DNA of 64,000 bases from Charina bottae (Eukaryota; Chordata; Lepidosauria; Squamata; Charinaidae). The first letter of the stretch is position 1; every line of letters starts with the position of its first letter. Positions 33,501 to 44,119 of this stretch are shown here, piece after piece. The notes beneath the pieces are model-generated. The model did not search any database and was not told the origin of the DNA. It saw nothing but the letters and a program-made list of their open reading frames with translations. The stretch is from NCBI GenBank assembly GCA_023362775.1, contig JALMGJ010000001.1, forward strand, positions 94,644,501 through 94,708,500, given 5' to 3'. The translations under genes and the position numbers were made by a program.

Positions 33501-36500
33501 AGTCGTGTCCGACTCTAGGGGCCGGTGCCCATCTCCGTTTGTTAGCCGAAGAGCCAGCGTTGTCCGAAGACGCTTCCACGGTCATGTGTCCAGCATGACG
33601 CACGTGGAACACTGTTACCTACCCACCGAAGTGGTACCTATTCATCTACTTGCATTTGCATGCTTTCGAATTGCTAGGTTGGCAAGAGCTGGGGCGAGCG
33701 CGGGAGCTCACTCCGTCATGCAGGGCTAGGGTCTCGAACCTCCGAACTTGCAATCTTCCGATTGACAAGCCTGGCGACTTACCCGCTGAGCCACCACACC
33801 CCTAGATTGACAAGTTTAGCCATCTGTCAAAATTTGCTCCAGGCTTTTGCAGGCATGGGTTGAAAAGTAGCCCAAGGGGTTATGGGAGGGGCTGCATGGT
33901 GAAACAGCTGCAACACACATCCCTCCTTTCACATCTGTCAGCTGTCAGTATTGAAACATGGGCAGCCAGTGAGAGAAGCGTCCACCATGGGGCAGTGCAT
34001 TTTGAGATAAATCTGATTTCAGAACTGGCCGTCTCTAGGATAGATGTCTGACCCTCTCCCACCTCTAAGTTGAAATCATGTGAAATCTAGAAACATATGG
34101 GAAGGCATCAGAGCAGAAACAGTGGCTGGCAGGAGGGAAACAGACCCTGCCATGATTCTACTAGCTAGGTCTTGCTCAGTGGGTGACTGACAGTAATTAC
34201 CTGCTGGGCAACAGAAGAATGTAAGAATGTAGGAAAAGCTCTGCTGAACTAAGCCATCAGCCCACCTAGTCCAACACTGTGTCTTACACAATGGCCGACT
34301 GGATGCATTTGGAAAGTTCACATGCCCGGCTTGGAGGGCAGCAACTCCTTCCTACTATCACTTCCCTGCAACTACCTTTCTTATATCAAGGGGAAAAGTA
34401 AGTGAAGCTGACAAGCACAGGGAGGCTGAGAAATAACCAACAGAAACCCAGATACTCTAGTTCAGAAAAGCAGGGCTGCTACTGCAAATATGCAAATGAA
34501 ATGCCATTTCAGAGTACCGTTAATATGGAGTTGTGAGATGGATGGATGGATGGATGGATGGATGGATGGATGGATGGATGGATCCTTTCTTTTTCCCTAA
34601 ATAAAATAATGGTGCTGGAAACTTTGGCATGTTTAATACAACATTCTGGCGATATCCGATGTATTCAGCTGGCAAGAACTGAACATAAGTTGTTATATAC
34701 TGACAATATTATGGGCCTTTTATCTAGATTTTTAGAGATGGTATAACCATGCTGTAAATACTTTAGATATACATAAATTGGAACAAATTTATGTATTTTA
34801 CCAATTGGTATTAAATTATTTATGGAAATAATGATAAATAAATTATTAATAATTTATAATAATAAATAAATACTTTTGGTTTTTTTCTTCAGACTATTAA
34901 AAACTTGGGGATAATTATTTCTAGGAAAATCCCTTGTTTGGAAGATATTAACATTTAAGACTGTATAGCACAGGTTAATGGGGATATTAAGAGGTGGATG
35001 AAAATACATATACAGGGAAGAATAAATGTAGTGAAAATATGTATGGCCTTAAGACTGATTTATGCAATGAGAGTGATGGCTACACTAATTCCCCTGAGAT
35101 AGTTCCAACTTTAAAGGCAGTTATGCACATTTGGGCATTATTGAGTAAGAATATTTGGCGGAGATGGGCAGCGACGAAATTTGATAAATAAATAAATAAA
35201 TAAATATATTGATTATTATTATATTATATATTATATTATTATTAATATATAATAATAATAATATTGAGTAAGAATATATTGAATATTGAGTAAGAATAAG
35301 AAAAATATGACCTTAGGTGTCATGAGAAACTGATTCTTTGTGATAACTGTAGTTCAAAACTGATAAGAAAAAATTTTCTTTGGAAAACATGAGTGAAAAA
35401 TTAAATTGTTACTCTTAACCACTTAATTATTAAAGATACTTTTTAAAAATTTGAAAGATTACACATCAACTTTAATTTACCAAAAGCAGCGGAGTGGCAA
35501 TACATTCAGTTAAAACATTTATTATGTTCTCTAAAACAGAGAAAATAAATATTCCTTTTTATTCTTATGACCATAGATAGATCGGAAGTTATCTAATTTC
35601 TATGTTTGTTTCTTTTTTCTTTCTTTTACTTTACTACACTTTTCTTTTCTTTTCTTTTTGATTTGTATTTCTATTTCTGTTTCATTTTCAACTTTTAACT
35701 TTGTATATTTGAAAATCTTAATAAAATTTATAAAAACAGAGAAAAGAAATATGGGGGTAGGAAAATTGCAACTCATGAGCTGCTTATGTATTATTAAAGA
35801 TATACTATGCTTTTCTGCTAATGTAAATGTTCAAGGAGGTTTACAACAATAAAACAAAATACAAAATGTAAAACATGATGAATCAATGCAATTAAAATAA
35901 TAAATATAATTAAAATCAATTAACAGATAAAACCTTACCAAAAGAAGCTTTTTTTTTGCCATTTAGCCAATTACTGGACAATGAGGACAAATGGACTTAA
36001 CAGCAACTACTTAAATTGTACCCTGTATGCAGTTGGTAGCTTTACTACCTATAGGATAAAAATGTAATAAATATTTATCTATTTATTTATTATTATTTGG
36101 ATTTATCACCGCCCATCTCTACCATGGCAGACTTTGGGTGGTTTACAATCACATTATAAAAAGTTAAAAACCTATACATCTAAAATATATTATAAAAATA
36201 AAAAAATAAAAATCCAAGAGATGGTATGTTCTTAAAAAGAGGATATTGCTAAGCTAACCACCCCGAGGAGGAACTATTATTTCCTTCATTCCAGGCAAGG
36301 CGGCAGAACCAGGTCTTTAAAGATTTCCTGAAGGCCAGGAGCGAGGGTGCCTGTCTCACCTCGGGGGGCAAGATATTCCACAGGGCGGGTGCTATCGCAG
36401 AGAAGGCACGCCTCCTGGACCCCGCTAGATGAAATTCTTTTAGTGATGGGATCCAAAGCATGCCCTCCCTGCATGATCGGGTGGGGCGGGTGGATGTAAT

Positions 36501-39500
36501 TGGGATAAGACGGTCCCTCAGATACCCTGGTCCCATGCCATGTAGGGCTTTAAAGGTGATAACCAACACCTTGAATTGGACCCGGAAGCAAACTGGTACC
36601 CAATGCAGCTCACGGAGTAGCGGTGTTACATGTGCTGATCTTATAGCACCCAGAACTACCCGTGCAGCCGCATTCTGGACCAGCTGAAGCTTCCGGATAT
36701 TCTTCAAGGGTAGCCCCATGTAGAGCGCGTTGCAGTAATCTATATGGGAGATGACAAGGGCATGAGTGACTGTTAGGAGGGCCTCTTGACCCAGGAAGGG
36801 GCGCAACTGGCGCACAACCCAAAGCTGTGCAAAGGCCCTCCTGGCCACGACTGCCACCTGCTCCTCGAGCAGGAGTCGTGAGTCCAGGAGGACCCCCAAG
36901 TTTCGCACTGAGTCTGAACGGGGCAGTGCCACCCCATCCAGAGTTAAAGATGTCAACTTCCTGGGAATCGAGAGGCCATCAATCCACAGCCACTCTGTCT
37001 TACCAGGGTTCAGCTGAAGCCTGTTGTTCCCCATCCAGGCCCCTACAGCCTCCAGACACTGAGAAAGGGTGTCGACTGCAACACTTACTTCACCCGGGAC
37101 AGAGATGTACAACTGGGTATCATCAGCATACTGGTGATACCTCATCCCGTGGTGATGGATGATCTTGCCCAGCAGCTGCATGTAGATGTTAAATAGGAGA
37201 GAGAGAACCGAACTCTGCGGCACCCCACACAAGAGGGGTCGAGGGCCAGATCTCTCCTCTCCTATTACCACCGATTGGGAACGGTCCTGGAGGAAGGAGG
37301 CGAACCAGCATAAAACAACGCCGCCCACCCCCAACTCCCTGAGTCGTCCCAAAAGGATACCGTGGTCGACGGTATTAAAAGCCGCTGAGAGATCCAAGAG
37401 AGCGAGAATGGAAATATAGGCCCTAGAACATTTCTAAGAACCTTACCATTTTGTCCGTTCTTGAAATGACAGTAGTATTTTTATTTCACTATAGCAGCCA
37501 ATGCAGGTCTTCCAGTAATTTCAATGTGTGTTCCCTATACCTTGCACTGATTAGCAGCTTAGCCACTGCATTTTGTACCAGTTTGCAATTCATAGACACT
37601 TTTCAAGGGTAAATACCACACACAGAGCATTGCAGTGGTCAAGTTGAATTACAAGTTGTAATTCAGCATTAATAATTGTCACCAAGTCCAATTGGCTCAG
37701 GAAGAGTTGCCACTTGAAAAATTAGTAATAGCTGGGTAAGCAGTGCAAACTTGCTGTTTCTAAGGGAGTGCAACCCTATACAAAACTTGCTTCTAGTTCT
37801 CTCATTATTAGCAACACCTTCATTTTTCTAGATTTAACTTCAATTTGTTCTCCCTCATCCAATCCATTTTTGAGATTAGGTAGTTCTCAAAGGTGCTGAT
37901 TGCTTCCTTGGAGTTGGAAGGTAGGGAGCAGTAGAGCTGGGCATTATTACCAAAGCAGTCTCAAAACCGTACGCTGGACAAAACCCTAGCAGAAATGGAC
38001 CCAGATAATCATTTTAATTGAAATGTATATGGAGCTGCAAGGCCACTATTTTCTTGGTCACCTTATCCAAGAAAGGAATATTTCAGTCTGGTCTATAATT
38101 ACAGAGATCTTCTGGGTCCAGTAAAGCCTTTTTCAGTAAAGTCATTATAACAAGGTTTCCTTTAAGCAGGCTGGAATGGATTTGACACTTAAGGAAGCAC
38201 ATTTCCCTTAACCATGAGCCAGTCACAAACTGTGATTTAATCAACTAGGTGGAGCAAGAGTTGAGCAAGTGGGTACAGCCCTCATCTGTCCTGGTACCCT
38301 AATTCTATCTTATGTTTTGCTTAACTTAGTCTGCAAAGGACAATGAAAATTGCTCACTGTGAGCTTCTCACTGTTGTCCTCCCTGCAACATCTTGATGGA
38401 AGAGATACTGCACAGTACAGAAAAGCATCACTGGCATGTTCTGTGCAGATACAACTGTGATGGAATGTCTAACAGGTTCTGGGAAAGTGGAGGAGGAAAT
38501 AGGCCTCTTGCAAAAGAGACACCTTAGCCCAGGGGAGGGGGGAAGCGTGAGAAAGAGGCTCAGAGTAACTCCTCCTTAATTATGCTCGGCATACGTTGAG
38601 CAGGAGAATTGCCTTGACAGGCTTTCAAGATTCTATTATGTTGCCCATTACCAATGAAGATCTTTCTGTTTCTTGTTTCCTGAGTTTGTCAGCCTTACAG
38701 AGCTTGGATCAATAGACACAAAGAAATAGTCCCTCTTCCCTGCATCCACTGCCATGGAATAGGATTTCACATGGGACTTAAATACCGCCTCACTCCAATT
38801 TTGATCTGACTTCCCAAGAGTTCCTCCACTTGTGCTTCAGCCTCCACCTATCTGTTTCTTTGCTCTCTGTTCCCTGAGGTGTCTACTTAGCTCTGCTAGA
38901 GAGGAGAGGTTTGTAGGAGACACGTTACAGGGTCACCTACCCTGGTCATCTTTGTGTTCTACAGTTCAGGCAGTATCCAACAGTTTCACTAACAGGTAAA
39001 AGGTAAAGGTTCCCCCCGCACATTTGTGCAGTCGTGTCCGACTCTAGGGGCCAGTGCTCATCTCCGTTTGTTAGCCGAAGAGCCAGCGCTGTCCGAAGAC
39101 GCTTCCATGGTCATGTGGCCGCATGACACGCGCGGAACGCTGTTACCTACCCACCGAAGTGGTACCTATTCATCTACTTGCATTTGCATGCTTTCGAATT
39201 GCTAGGTTGGCAAGAGCTGGGGCGAGTGCGGGAACTCACTCCGTCACGCAGGGCTAGGGATTCGAACCTCCGAACTTGAGATCTTCCAATCGATGAGCCT
39301 GGCGTCTTACCTGCTGAGCAACTACAGACAAGGTGGAAATTCCCAAGCACTTTTAGGAAACCAGATCCATCAGATTTCTTGGTTAAGCCATTTTAACTGT
39401 CTCAACTGCTGCAGAGATTTATGGCAGCCACCAGTCTAAAACTCATGACAATGGGGTTACAGAGAGCTCTTTCAAATCACTGGCTCTAGCTGAACAGGTG

Positions 39501-41495
39501 TAGAGAACCACAGAGATGATCTTGGAGAGGCCAGGCAGAGAAAACATGCTTTAAGCCTGGGAAAAAAACATGCTTTAAGCCCATGAAAAACATGCTTTAA
39601 GCCCAGGAAACAGAGAAACTGTGAGAAAGAGCTCAGATTGACTCCTCCCTAATTTACTGGGATATAAGAGATAGGGAAGGGCAAACCAGCCAGGCTTTCA
39701 TGATTCTGTTACTATAGCCTATATCAGCAAAGTATAGTTCCAGTCAAATTTGTGCAGACTGTTTCCAGACCTGGCCTACTTTGAAGGGCTGACAACAGCA
39801 TACCAAATCCGGCATGGGTTCTGCTGCATGTGTGGGGCCAGATAACAGTAGCTGCAGATTCATGGCTGCCATGATGGCTCTGAAATCCCTCAGGACAAAA
39901 AATCTAGAGTATTCCACTGCCTTGGCAGAGGTCACTCTGGCTAATTCAGGAAAAGAAACTATGCAGTGGGATGGAGGATGCATTAACAACATCTCTATAT
40001 TGTTCCTGCCATCCAGATCAGCAGCTAACCAGCAAAATTAGCAGACTGTTGGATGGAGCTTCTGGTCAGTGAGATGCATTTCCTATAGACTGCAGTCACA
40101 CCACTAATCACTGAATTACCACTCTGATTCATTCAGAGGAGCTGGAAGAAATTAACTCCCTCACTCCTCTTTCAGCTATATTTTCATAATACATTTCAGG
40201 ATGATGGTGCTTTTATCCAGGATTCCTGGGTAATAGACCTTCTTGTGAATGTAGCCTGCATTGCCGACTGCAGGCTCAGATTCACAATCCACATCCCCAT
40301 GAGTAAGAGATTGTACTTTGTCACATACAGATTATCCCAGACCCTCCCACTGCTAGAGACAGAAAACATTTTGTCTTTTAAATGGAAAAGGAGGAGGTAA
40401 CCATTTTTCTCTGCAGCCTCTAAGAAGCTGGAGAAGTCCAGGAAACTGAACCAAGGGCTATTTGCTTCAGGAATGTAGAAATAGGTAAAAGGTATAATCC
40501 AGGAATTTGTATTAAGTTTTTTATTTCTGTTTTTTGTGTTGTGCTCCTTTATTTCCCTGTACAAGTTATTTTCATTGTTCATTTGTTTTTCAGGCTATGT
40601 TCATAAAGAGATAAATTTTCTTTAGAAACCTCACCTGAACTCTCTTCAGTCCCTTTACAGTGACTTGGGGCATAGTAGCAGACCAGTGCCATCTTGTGGT
40701 CTGTCTGGAGCATTGCATTTTCTTTTGGAATTTTCTTTTGGAGATTTGGGCAACTCTGAAAGTATGTTCTTCCATATTAAATGTTTACTTAGGCATTGCT
40801 ACAGTTGTTTAACCAGCAGCTAACCTGGCATTAAAAACCAGGATTTTTAGTTTGAAGGGCCTAACTAAAGCTGTCAGCTGGATTCTTTGGTTAGAGTGCC
40901 ACCTGTAAGGAAGGCCAGTCAATAGTCGTCCTTTCCCTGCGAGAGTGAGGTTGCAGCCTCCCATGTATCTCCACTGCCAGTTACTGTATCCATATTTACT
41001 CAAAGGCCCACCTTCCACATCTTCCTGACAAATCTTATACTGTACTACCAAGCCTCAGTTAATAAAACCAGCAAAGGGAATTACATGCCAGGAAAGATTG
41101 AGTGCTGGTGGGCTACAGGAACTATATAAATCAGTTTGAGGAGAGAAAGAAACAAGAAAATATTGAAGATTTGCTAGAATAATATTTCATGTGACACAAT
41201 GGCCTTACAGCTCTATCCTATCAATTGATACAACCTACTGCCCTTAACCTTGTTAACGTATTGGAAAACTCTTTGCATATCCAACAGAAAAGGCACTGAT
41301 TCAGCAAAGGAGAAAGCAACTTACAAGAAGGAGAAGCTCTCCTGGTTTATCTTCCATCCACTGCTGGAGGGTTTGCGTTGTAATTGACTCGACTCTTGGA
41401 AACAGCTCCTCGATCCATTTGATCACCAAAGGTCTCATTTCGGATGGTTCCCTCAAACCTGAACCTTCAAGCTCCTTTAAAAATTGGTCAGCCAT
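27308..41495 (-). CDS. Single-domain rhodanese-like protein, three exons (uncharacterised)
   Basis: I joined three minus-strand exons with matching phases: 41495-41325 (57 codons, donor gtaagt), 29575-29467 (phase 1, donor gtatgg) and 27594-27308 (stop TAA). The product is 188 residues. It shows the rhodanese order: [20 protein letters not shown] (CH2A-like strand and motif, residues about 54-73), an active-site loop CTVGYRSS with the catalytic-type cysteine at about residue 106, then VQGGLVKWA (about 142-150), the usual C-terminal helix motif. Rhodaneses transfer sulfane sulfur through this cysteine; substrate and location are unknown. No signal peptide or membrane segment is evident. The N-terminal ~50 residues are helical-looking with no recognised domain. 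Intron 1 is 11.7 kb and full of transposons. I know of no mammalian gene at this position. A further 5' exon is possible. Confidence 0.78.
28786..29147. mobile_element. hAT-type element, TGTGTCG family, with internal tandem repeats
   Basis: Element 28794-29139 begins CAGAGCTTTCCAAACTG and ends GTTTGGAAAGCTCTG. A perfect 8-bp duplication CATTAGAC flanks it (28786-28793, 29140-29147). The interior has about three 57-bp tandem units (ctgcctccaaacctgctgtg...) between about 28867 and 29035. It sits in intron 2 of the rhodanese gene, so the minus-strand frame at 28709-29149 is not a gene. Confidence 0.9.
29467..29575 (-). CDS. Rhodanese gene exon 2
   Basis: Encodes [20 protein letters not shown] and [16 protein letters not shown]. 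Acceptor cttag, donor gtatgg. The D-x-R-x(3)-E-x(3)-SH-x-PGA pattern is diagnostic of the rhodanese fold. Confidence 0.82.
31744..31815. repeat. (CTTC)n microsatellite
   Basis: About 18 uninterrupted tetranucleotide units, with imperfect pyrimidine-rich sequence to about 31835. Confidence 0.95.
31834..32175 (-). mobile_element. SINE-B, antisense
   Basis: Element 31851-32158, minus strand, has the BovB-like tail (gtgcagtcatgtccgactct) at its left and the tRNA-like head at its right. A perfect 17-bp duplication CTCCATTCTGCAGGTGG flanks it (31834-31850, 32159-32175), so it is young. Confidence 0.9.
33453..33818 (-). mobile_element. SINE-B, antisense
   Basis: Element about 33470-33801. Flanking 17-mers ctagatcgagaagttta and ctagattgacaagttta differ at two positions. 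Head motif gctgagccacca on the plus strand is the reverse of tggctcagc. Confidence 0.85.
34205..34400. repeat. Fragment of an amniote interspersed repeat
   Basis: The phrase ccacctagtccaacactgtg and following sequence resembles a widespread reptile/bird repeat. No family assigned. Confidence 0.3.
34537..34582. repeat. (GATG)n microsatellite
   Basis: About 11 tandem ATGG units. Confidence 0.95.
34600..35725 (+). mobile_element. Degenerate L1 LINE 3' part
   Basis: Plus-strand remnants of ORF2 include [20 protein letters not shown] (RT active-site block, LYTDN where LYADD is usual), then a W-G-rich block near 34900 and a C-terminal part near 35490. The end, gaaaatcttaataaaattta, is typical of an L1 3' end. 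An AT-rich simple-sequence stretch at 35180-35290 interrupts it. Confidence 0.68.
36060..37420 (-). mobile_element. CR1/L2 LINE with long intact RT frame, antisense
   Basis: A 382-codon open frame (37397 to 36249) begins at the [20 protein letters not shown] block. It contains the catalytic [31 protein letters not shown] and [19 protein letters not shown], then the 3' tail to 36060 with a TTTA/ATTT repeat. 5' truncated. Few breaks suggest recent activity in this genome. It lies in intron 1 of the rhodanese gene in that gene's sense orientation. Confidence 0.88.
37450..38210 (-). mobile_element. Old CR1-like LINE fragment, antisense
   Basis: Decayed sequence parallel to the neighbouring element: phrases such as gctgggcattattaccaaag and gcattgcagtggtcaag correspond to conserved CR1 sites. 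No open frame remains. Confidence 0.5.
38525..38660. repeat. Dispersed repeat, LTR-like, copy 1
   Basis: Resembles 39595-39730 in the same orientation (gtgagaaagaggctcagagt, actcctcctta, caggctttcaagattctatt). Probably pieces of one LTR family; ends not defined. Confidence 0.4.
38997..39322 (-). mobile_element. SINE-B, antisense
   Basis: gtgcagtcgtgtccgactct tail at the left; head motif gctgagcaac at the right. No clear target duplication. Confidence 0.82.
39541..39730. repeat. Short tandem motif and dispersed repeat copy 2
   Basis: Three copies of aaacatgctttaagccc with small spacers at 39541-39605, followed by the second copy of the 38525-38660 repeat. Confidence 0.45.
39731..41324. other. 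Intronic sequence without recognised features
   Basis: Part of intron 1 of the rhodanese gene. Short open frames on both strands show no domain, splice or similarity support. Nothing further seen. Confidence 0.4.
41325..41495 (-). CDS. Rhodanese gene exon 1
   Basis: 57 codons from [23 protein letters not shown] to [10 protein letters not shown], ending before gtaagt. The exon end LLLL runs straight into DTRSQ of exon 2, which completes the conserved rhodanese strand; this junction is the main support for the join. ATG context is moderate (G at +4). Confidence 0.75.
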
Positions 41496-43980
41496 TAGCT
41501 TGGGGGAAGTTCACAAAGTGAAGACTTTTTGCTCTACCAAAGTAAAAGTTGGCTGTAAAAATTCTTGGCAAAGAATAGCTTGCGAACAATTTTGATAGCA
41601 AAGATTACCTCTTTAGTCAATATATCTACAAAACATGAGTTTAGGTGGTTTGTGGGTCTCTGCCTTGTTTCACTTCTGCCCCTTGCTGGTCTTTCCCAAC
41701 AAGCATTCAGAATTCGACTTCTGGACAAATAGCACATGAAACCTGAACAGCAAAACATGATTGCAAAGGGAGGAGACACACTCATGATAAAAGGTTAACA
41801 TTGCCTCCTGTTAACAAATGTGAAGTCACTCTGCCCTTTGAACACTTCAAAACAGGAGGAGCCAAAGAAGAGAAAGGTAAGATCTAAAATAAAAAGCATG
41901 CACTAAATCTGCCTTTAATGCACATTACAGACAGCATTCCTGCACTTTTGAGAGTGCTGAATTTCAACCGGTGTCTTTTGACGACTTCTCTGTGTAATAT
42001 TTCCCTCTTCAATACAGCTCAATTCCAGGCTGTGTTGAATGACACTGATTCTTTAAAACCACTCTAATCACGCTTCAGACCTGTTTATGGGAAGGTAACA
42101 GATTTAACTGCACAGTGGTTGACTGGATAGAGAAGACCAGATCTGTTAGTCGTCCTGGACCTTTCAATAGCTTTTGAGACTATTGACAACAGTATTCTCT
42201 TTCTAAATTATGTGGCTTGGGCTTAGATGGCATAATACTATGGTGGTTCAAACTCTCCTGGAAACATAAGCTCAGAATGGGACTGCCCCTGAAAGACTGA
42301 GCGCGCAATCTGAGGAACCTTCCTGGACTCTGTCATAAATCAGGTAAAAGCAGTGGTAGAAATGCTTTTTATGATCCTATGCTATTAGGTCATCTGCTAT
42401 CCCATCTCAAGAAGGCAGACGTTGCCTGTTTCCATATTCTAGTGATGTCCAAGCTTAAATACTGTAAGACTGTATTTGCATGACACAACTGATCCAGCAG
42501 GTAGCCGCTGCATGATTTCTAAGACCCAGTCAATTAAAGAGAGGTCATTTTCTAAGTTCTCCTAGCTGTTGCAAAGGAAACGAGAAGGCAATTACTTGAC
42601 TTCCCATTTTTTTCCCCTTTATCAGAGAAACAATAAAAATGCCATGCAGCATGTTCCTAAAGAAGTCCCATTTTCACTAGGCCATTTTAAGATTTAGTCT
42701 ATATTTGAAGGATTAACCTCCCAGTAATGTGTTCAGATGCCATGGCTAACCAGAGGTAGTTTTAGGTTAGTTGTCTAGGTTAGGATCTTCACATGACATG
42801 GTAGTCCCCCACCCATGATATGCTAGTCAGTTAAACATGTCATATAAACAAATCCTAATGCTCTCTAGTGGCCTTCAGTGTTAAAGGGAGCTAGGCAATC
42901 AGATAATTTGGTATCTGTGATAACTGGGGACCTGAAAGTCTATTATTCATCCTCAAAGTGCAGGAACTATTAAAGGTACATGAGCTTCATCTTCCATTGT
43001 GTCTAGTTATTGTGCATTTCATTCCCCACTTATCTATAGTGGGAGAAATTTAGCAGCTGTATGTTACAATTCCAGCTTAGCAGCTGTATAAATTTTACAA
43101 ATAAATATATTTTGGTAGCAATAGTGCTGTGAAACCCTGCAGCACTATAGAGTTGTCTCTAAATCACTGTTTAATCAAAGAAGCTTAGGATGTAGGGGCG
43201 TTTCTGAGGAAAAAGAGCAAGATAAAATTTCTCATAGCAAAATGGGAGGCATTTTGTACCTGCCTAGATTATGTTCATGCAGATCGTCTCCAGTTGCACA
43301 AAATGACATTTTTATCAACCCAATAAGTTTTAAAATATTTTTTTCAGATGCATTACTCACAACAGTGCTTCCTCTAAAAAGCGTATAAAACTATTTAAAA
43401 ATGATAAAAGATGGTTGATAGAAGTGGAAAGGGAAGGGCCATACCTATCATCAAAACCTTTTTGTCACATTTACATAAATGTTAAAAATGTGTAAACACC
43501 CCTCAATAAGGAAAGGAAAGGATAGGGAATCTGTGGCCCTCCAGCAATATCTGTAAGAGTCACAAGTTCCCAATCTCTGCATTTTAAAAAAATGGGGATG
43601 CCAGAAAATGAATTACTGACCAGACTCATATATGGTACAGGATTATAAATTTATTTGCATAACCACAAATTGTTAAATAAATCACAAGTGAGTGGAACCA
43701 TCCAACATGCTAAGCTAAATCTAAACAATCCATATTATGGCTAAGCCTTAGCGCAGTGAACGGACTTAATATATCCAAGAGTCATGATTTAGGAGTGGTT
43801 AGAGGTATTTTATTCTATCATGAGGTTGCCTAGGGAATCCTTATGGCGTAATAGAAATGTCTGTGAAGAGCCAGTGGGAATACATGAAATGCCTCTTTAT
43901 TTAGCAAATGTGGGCATTACTTAAATAAAGAGAAAAAGACTGGGTTTTTAATGTCCTCGTGGGGTTAGAGATCGGCTTCT
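41496..43980. other. Intergenic region between the rhodanese gene and MED31
   Basis: Any 5' UTR exon of the rhodanese gene should be here but cannot be placed. A decayed CR1/L2 RT piece (VVLDLSIAFETIDNSILFL, plus strand) is at about 42095-42560. The remainder is AT-rich unique-looking sequence. Confidence 0.45.
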
Positions 43981-44109
43981 GGCATCACTGTTGCCTTGGC
44001 AACGCGTCCGGACCGCCTCCGGGAATTTCCCAGAATGCACTGATCGCAGAGCTGCCGCCGCCATCTTGGTCGGTAGTGCAGTTGAGATCGGAGTGGTGTC
44101 TCCGTCGCC
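43981..44109 (+). promoter_or_regulatory. MED31: MED31 promoter and 5' UTR region
   Basis: A GC-rich block just before the ATG. It contains a perfect palindromic RFX X-box GTTGCCTTGGCAAC (43990-44003), a ZNF143/STAF-like core TTCCCAGAATGCAC (44027-44040) and a YY1-like GCCATCTTG (44060-44068). ZNF143 and YY1 sites near the start are common at TATA-less housekeeping promoters. The transcription start itself cannot be read from sequence. Confidence 0.65.
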
Positions 44110-44119
44110 ATGGAGGCCG
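44110..44119 (+). CDS. MED31: MED31 exon 1 coding part
   Basis: ATG GAG GCC G then gtgagt; too short for an ORF scan. Supported by the ggccATGG-like context, adjacent promoter motifs and phase match to exon 2. Confidence 0.85.
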
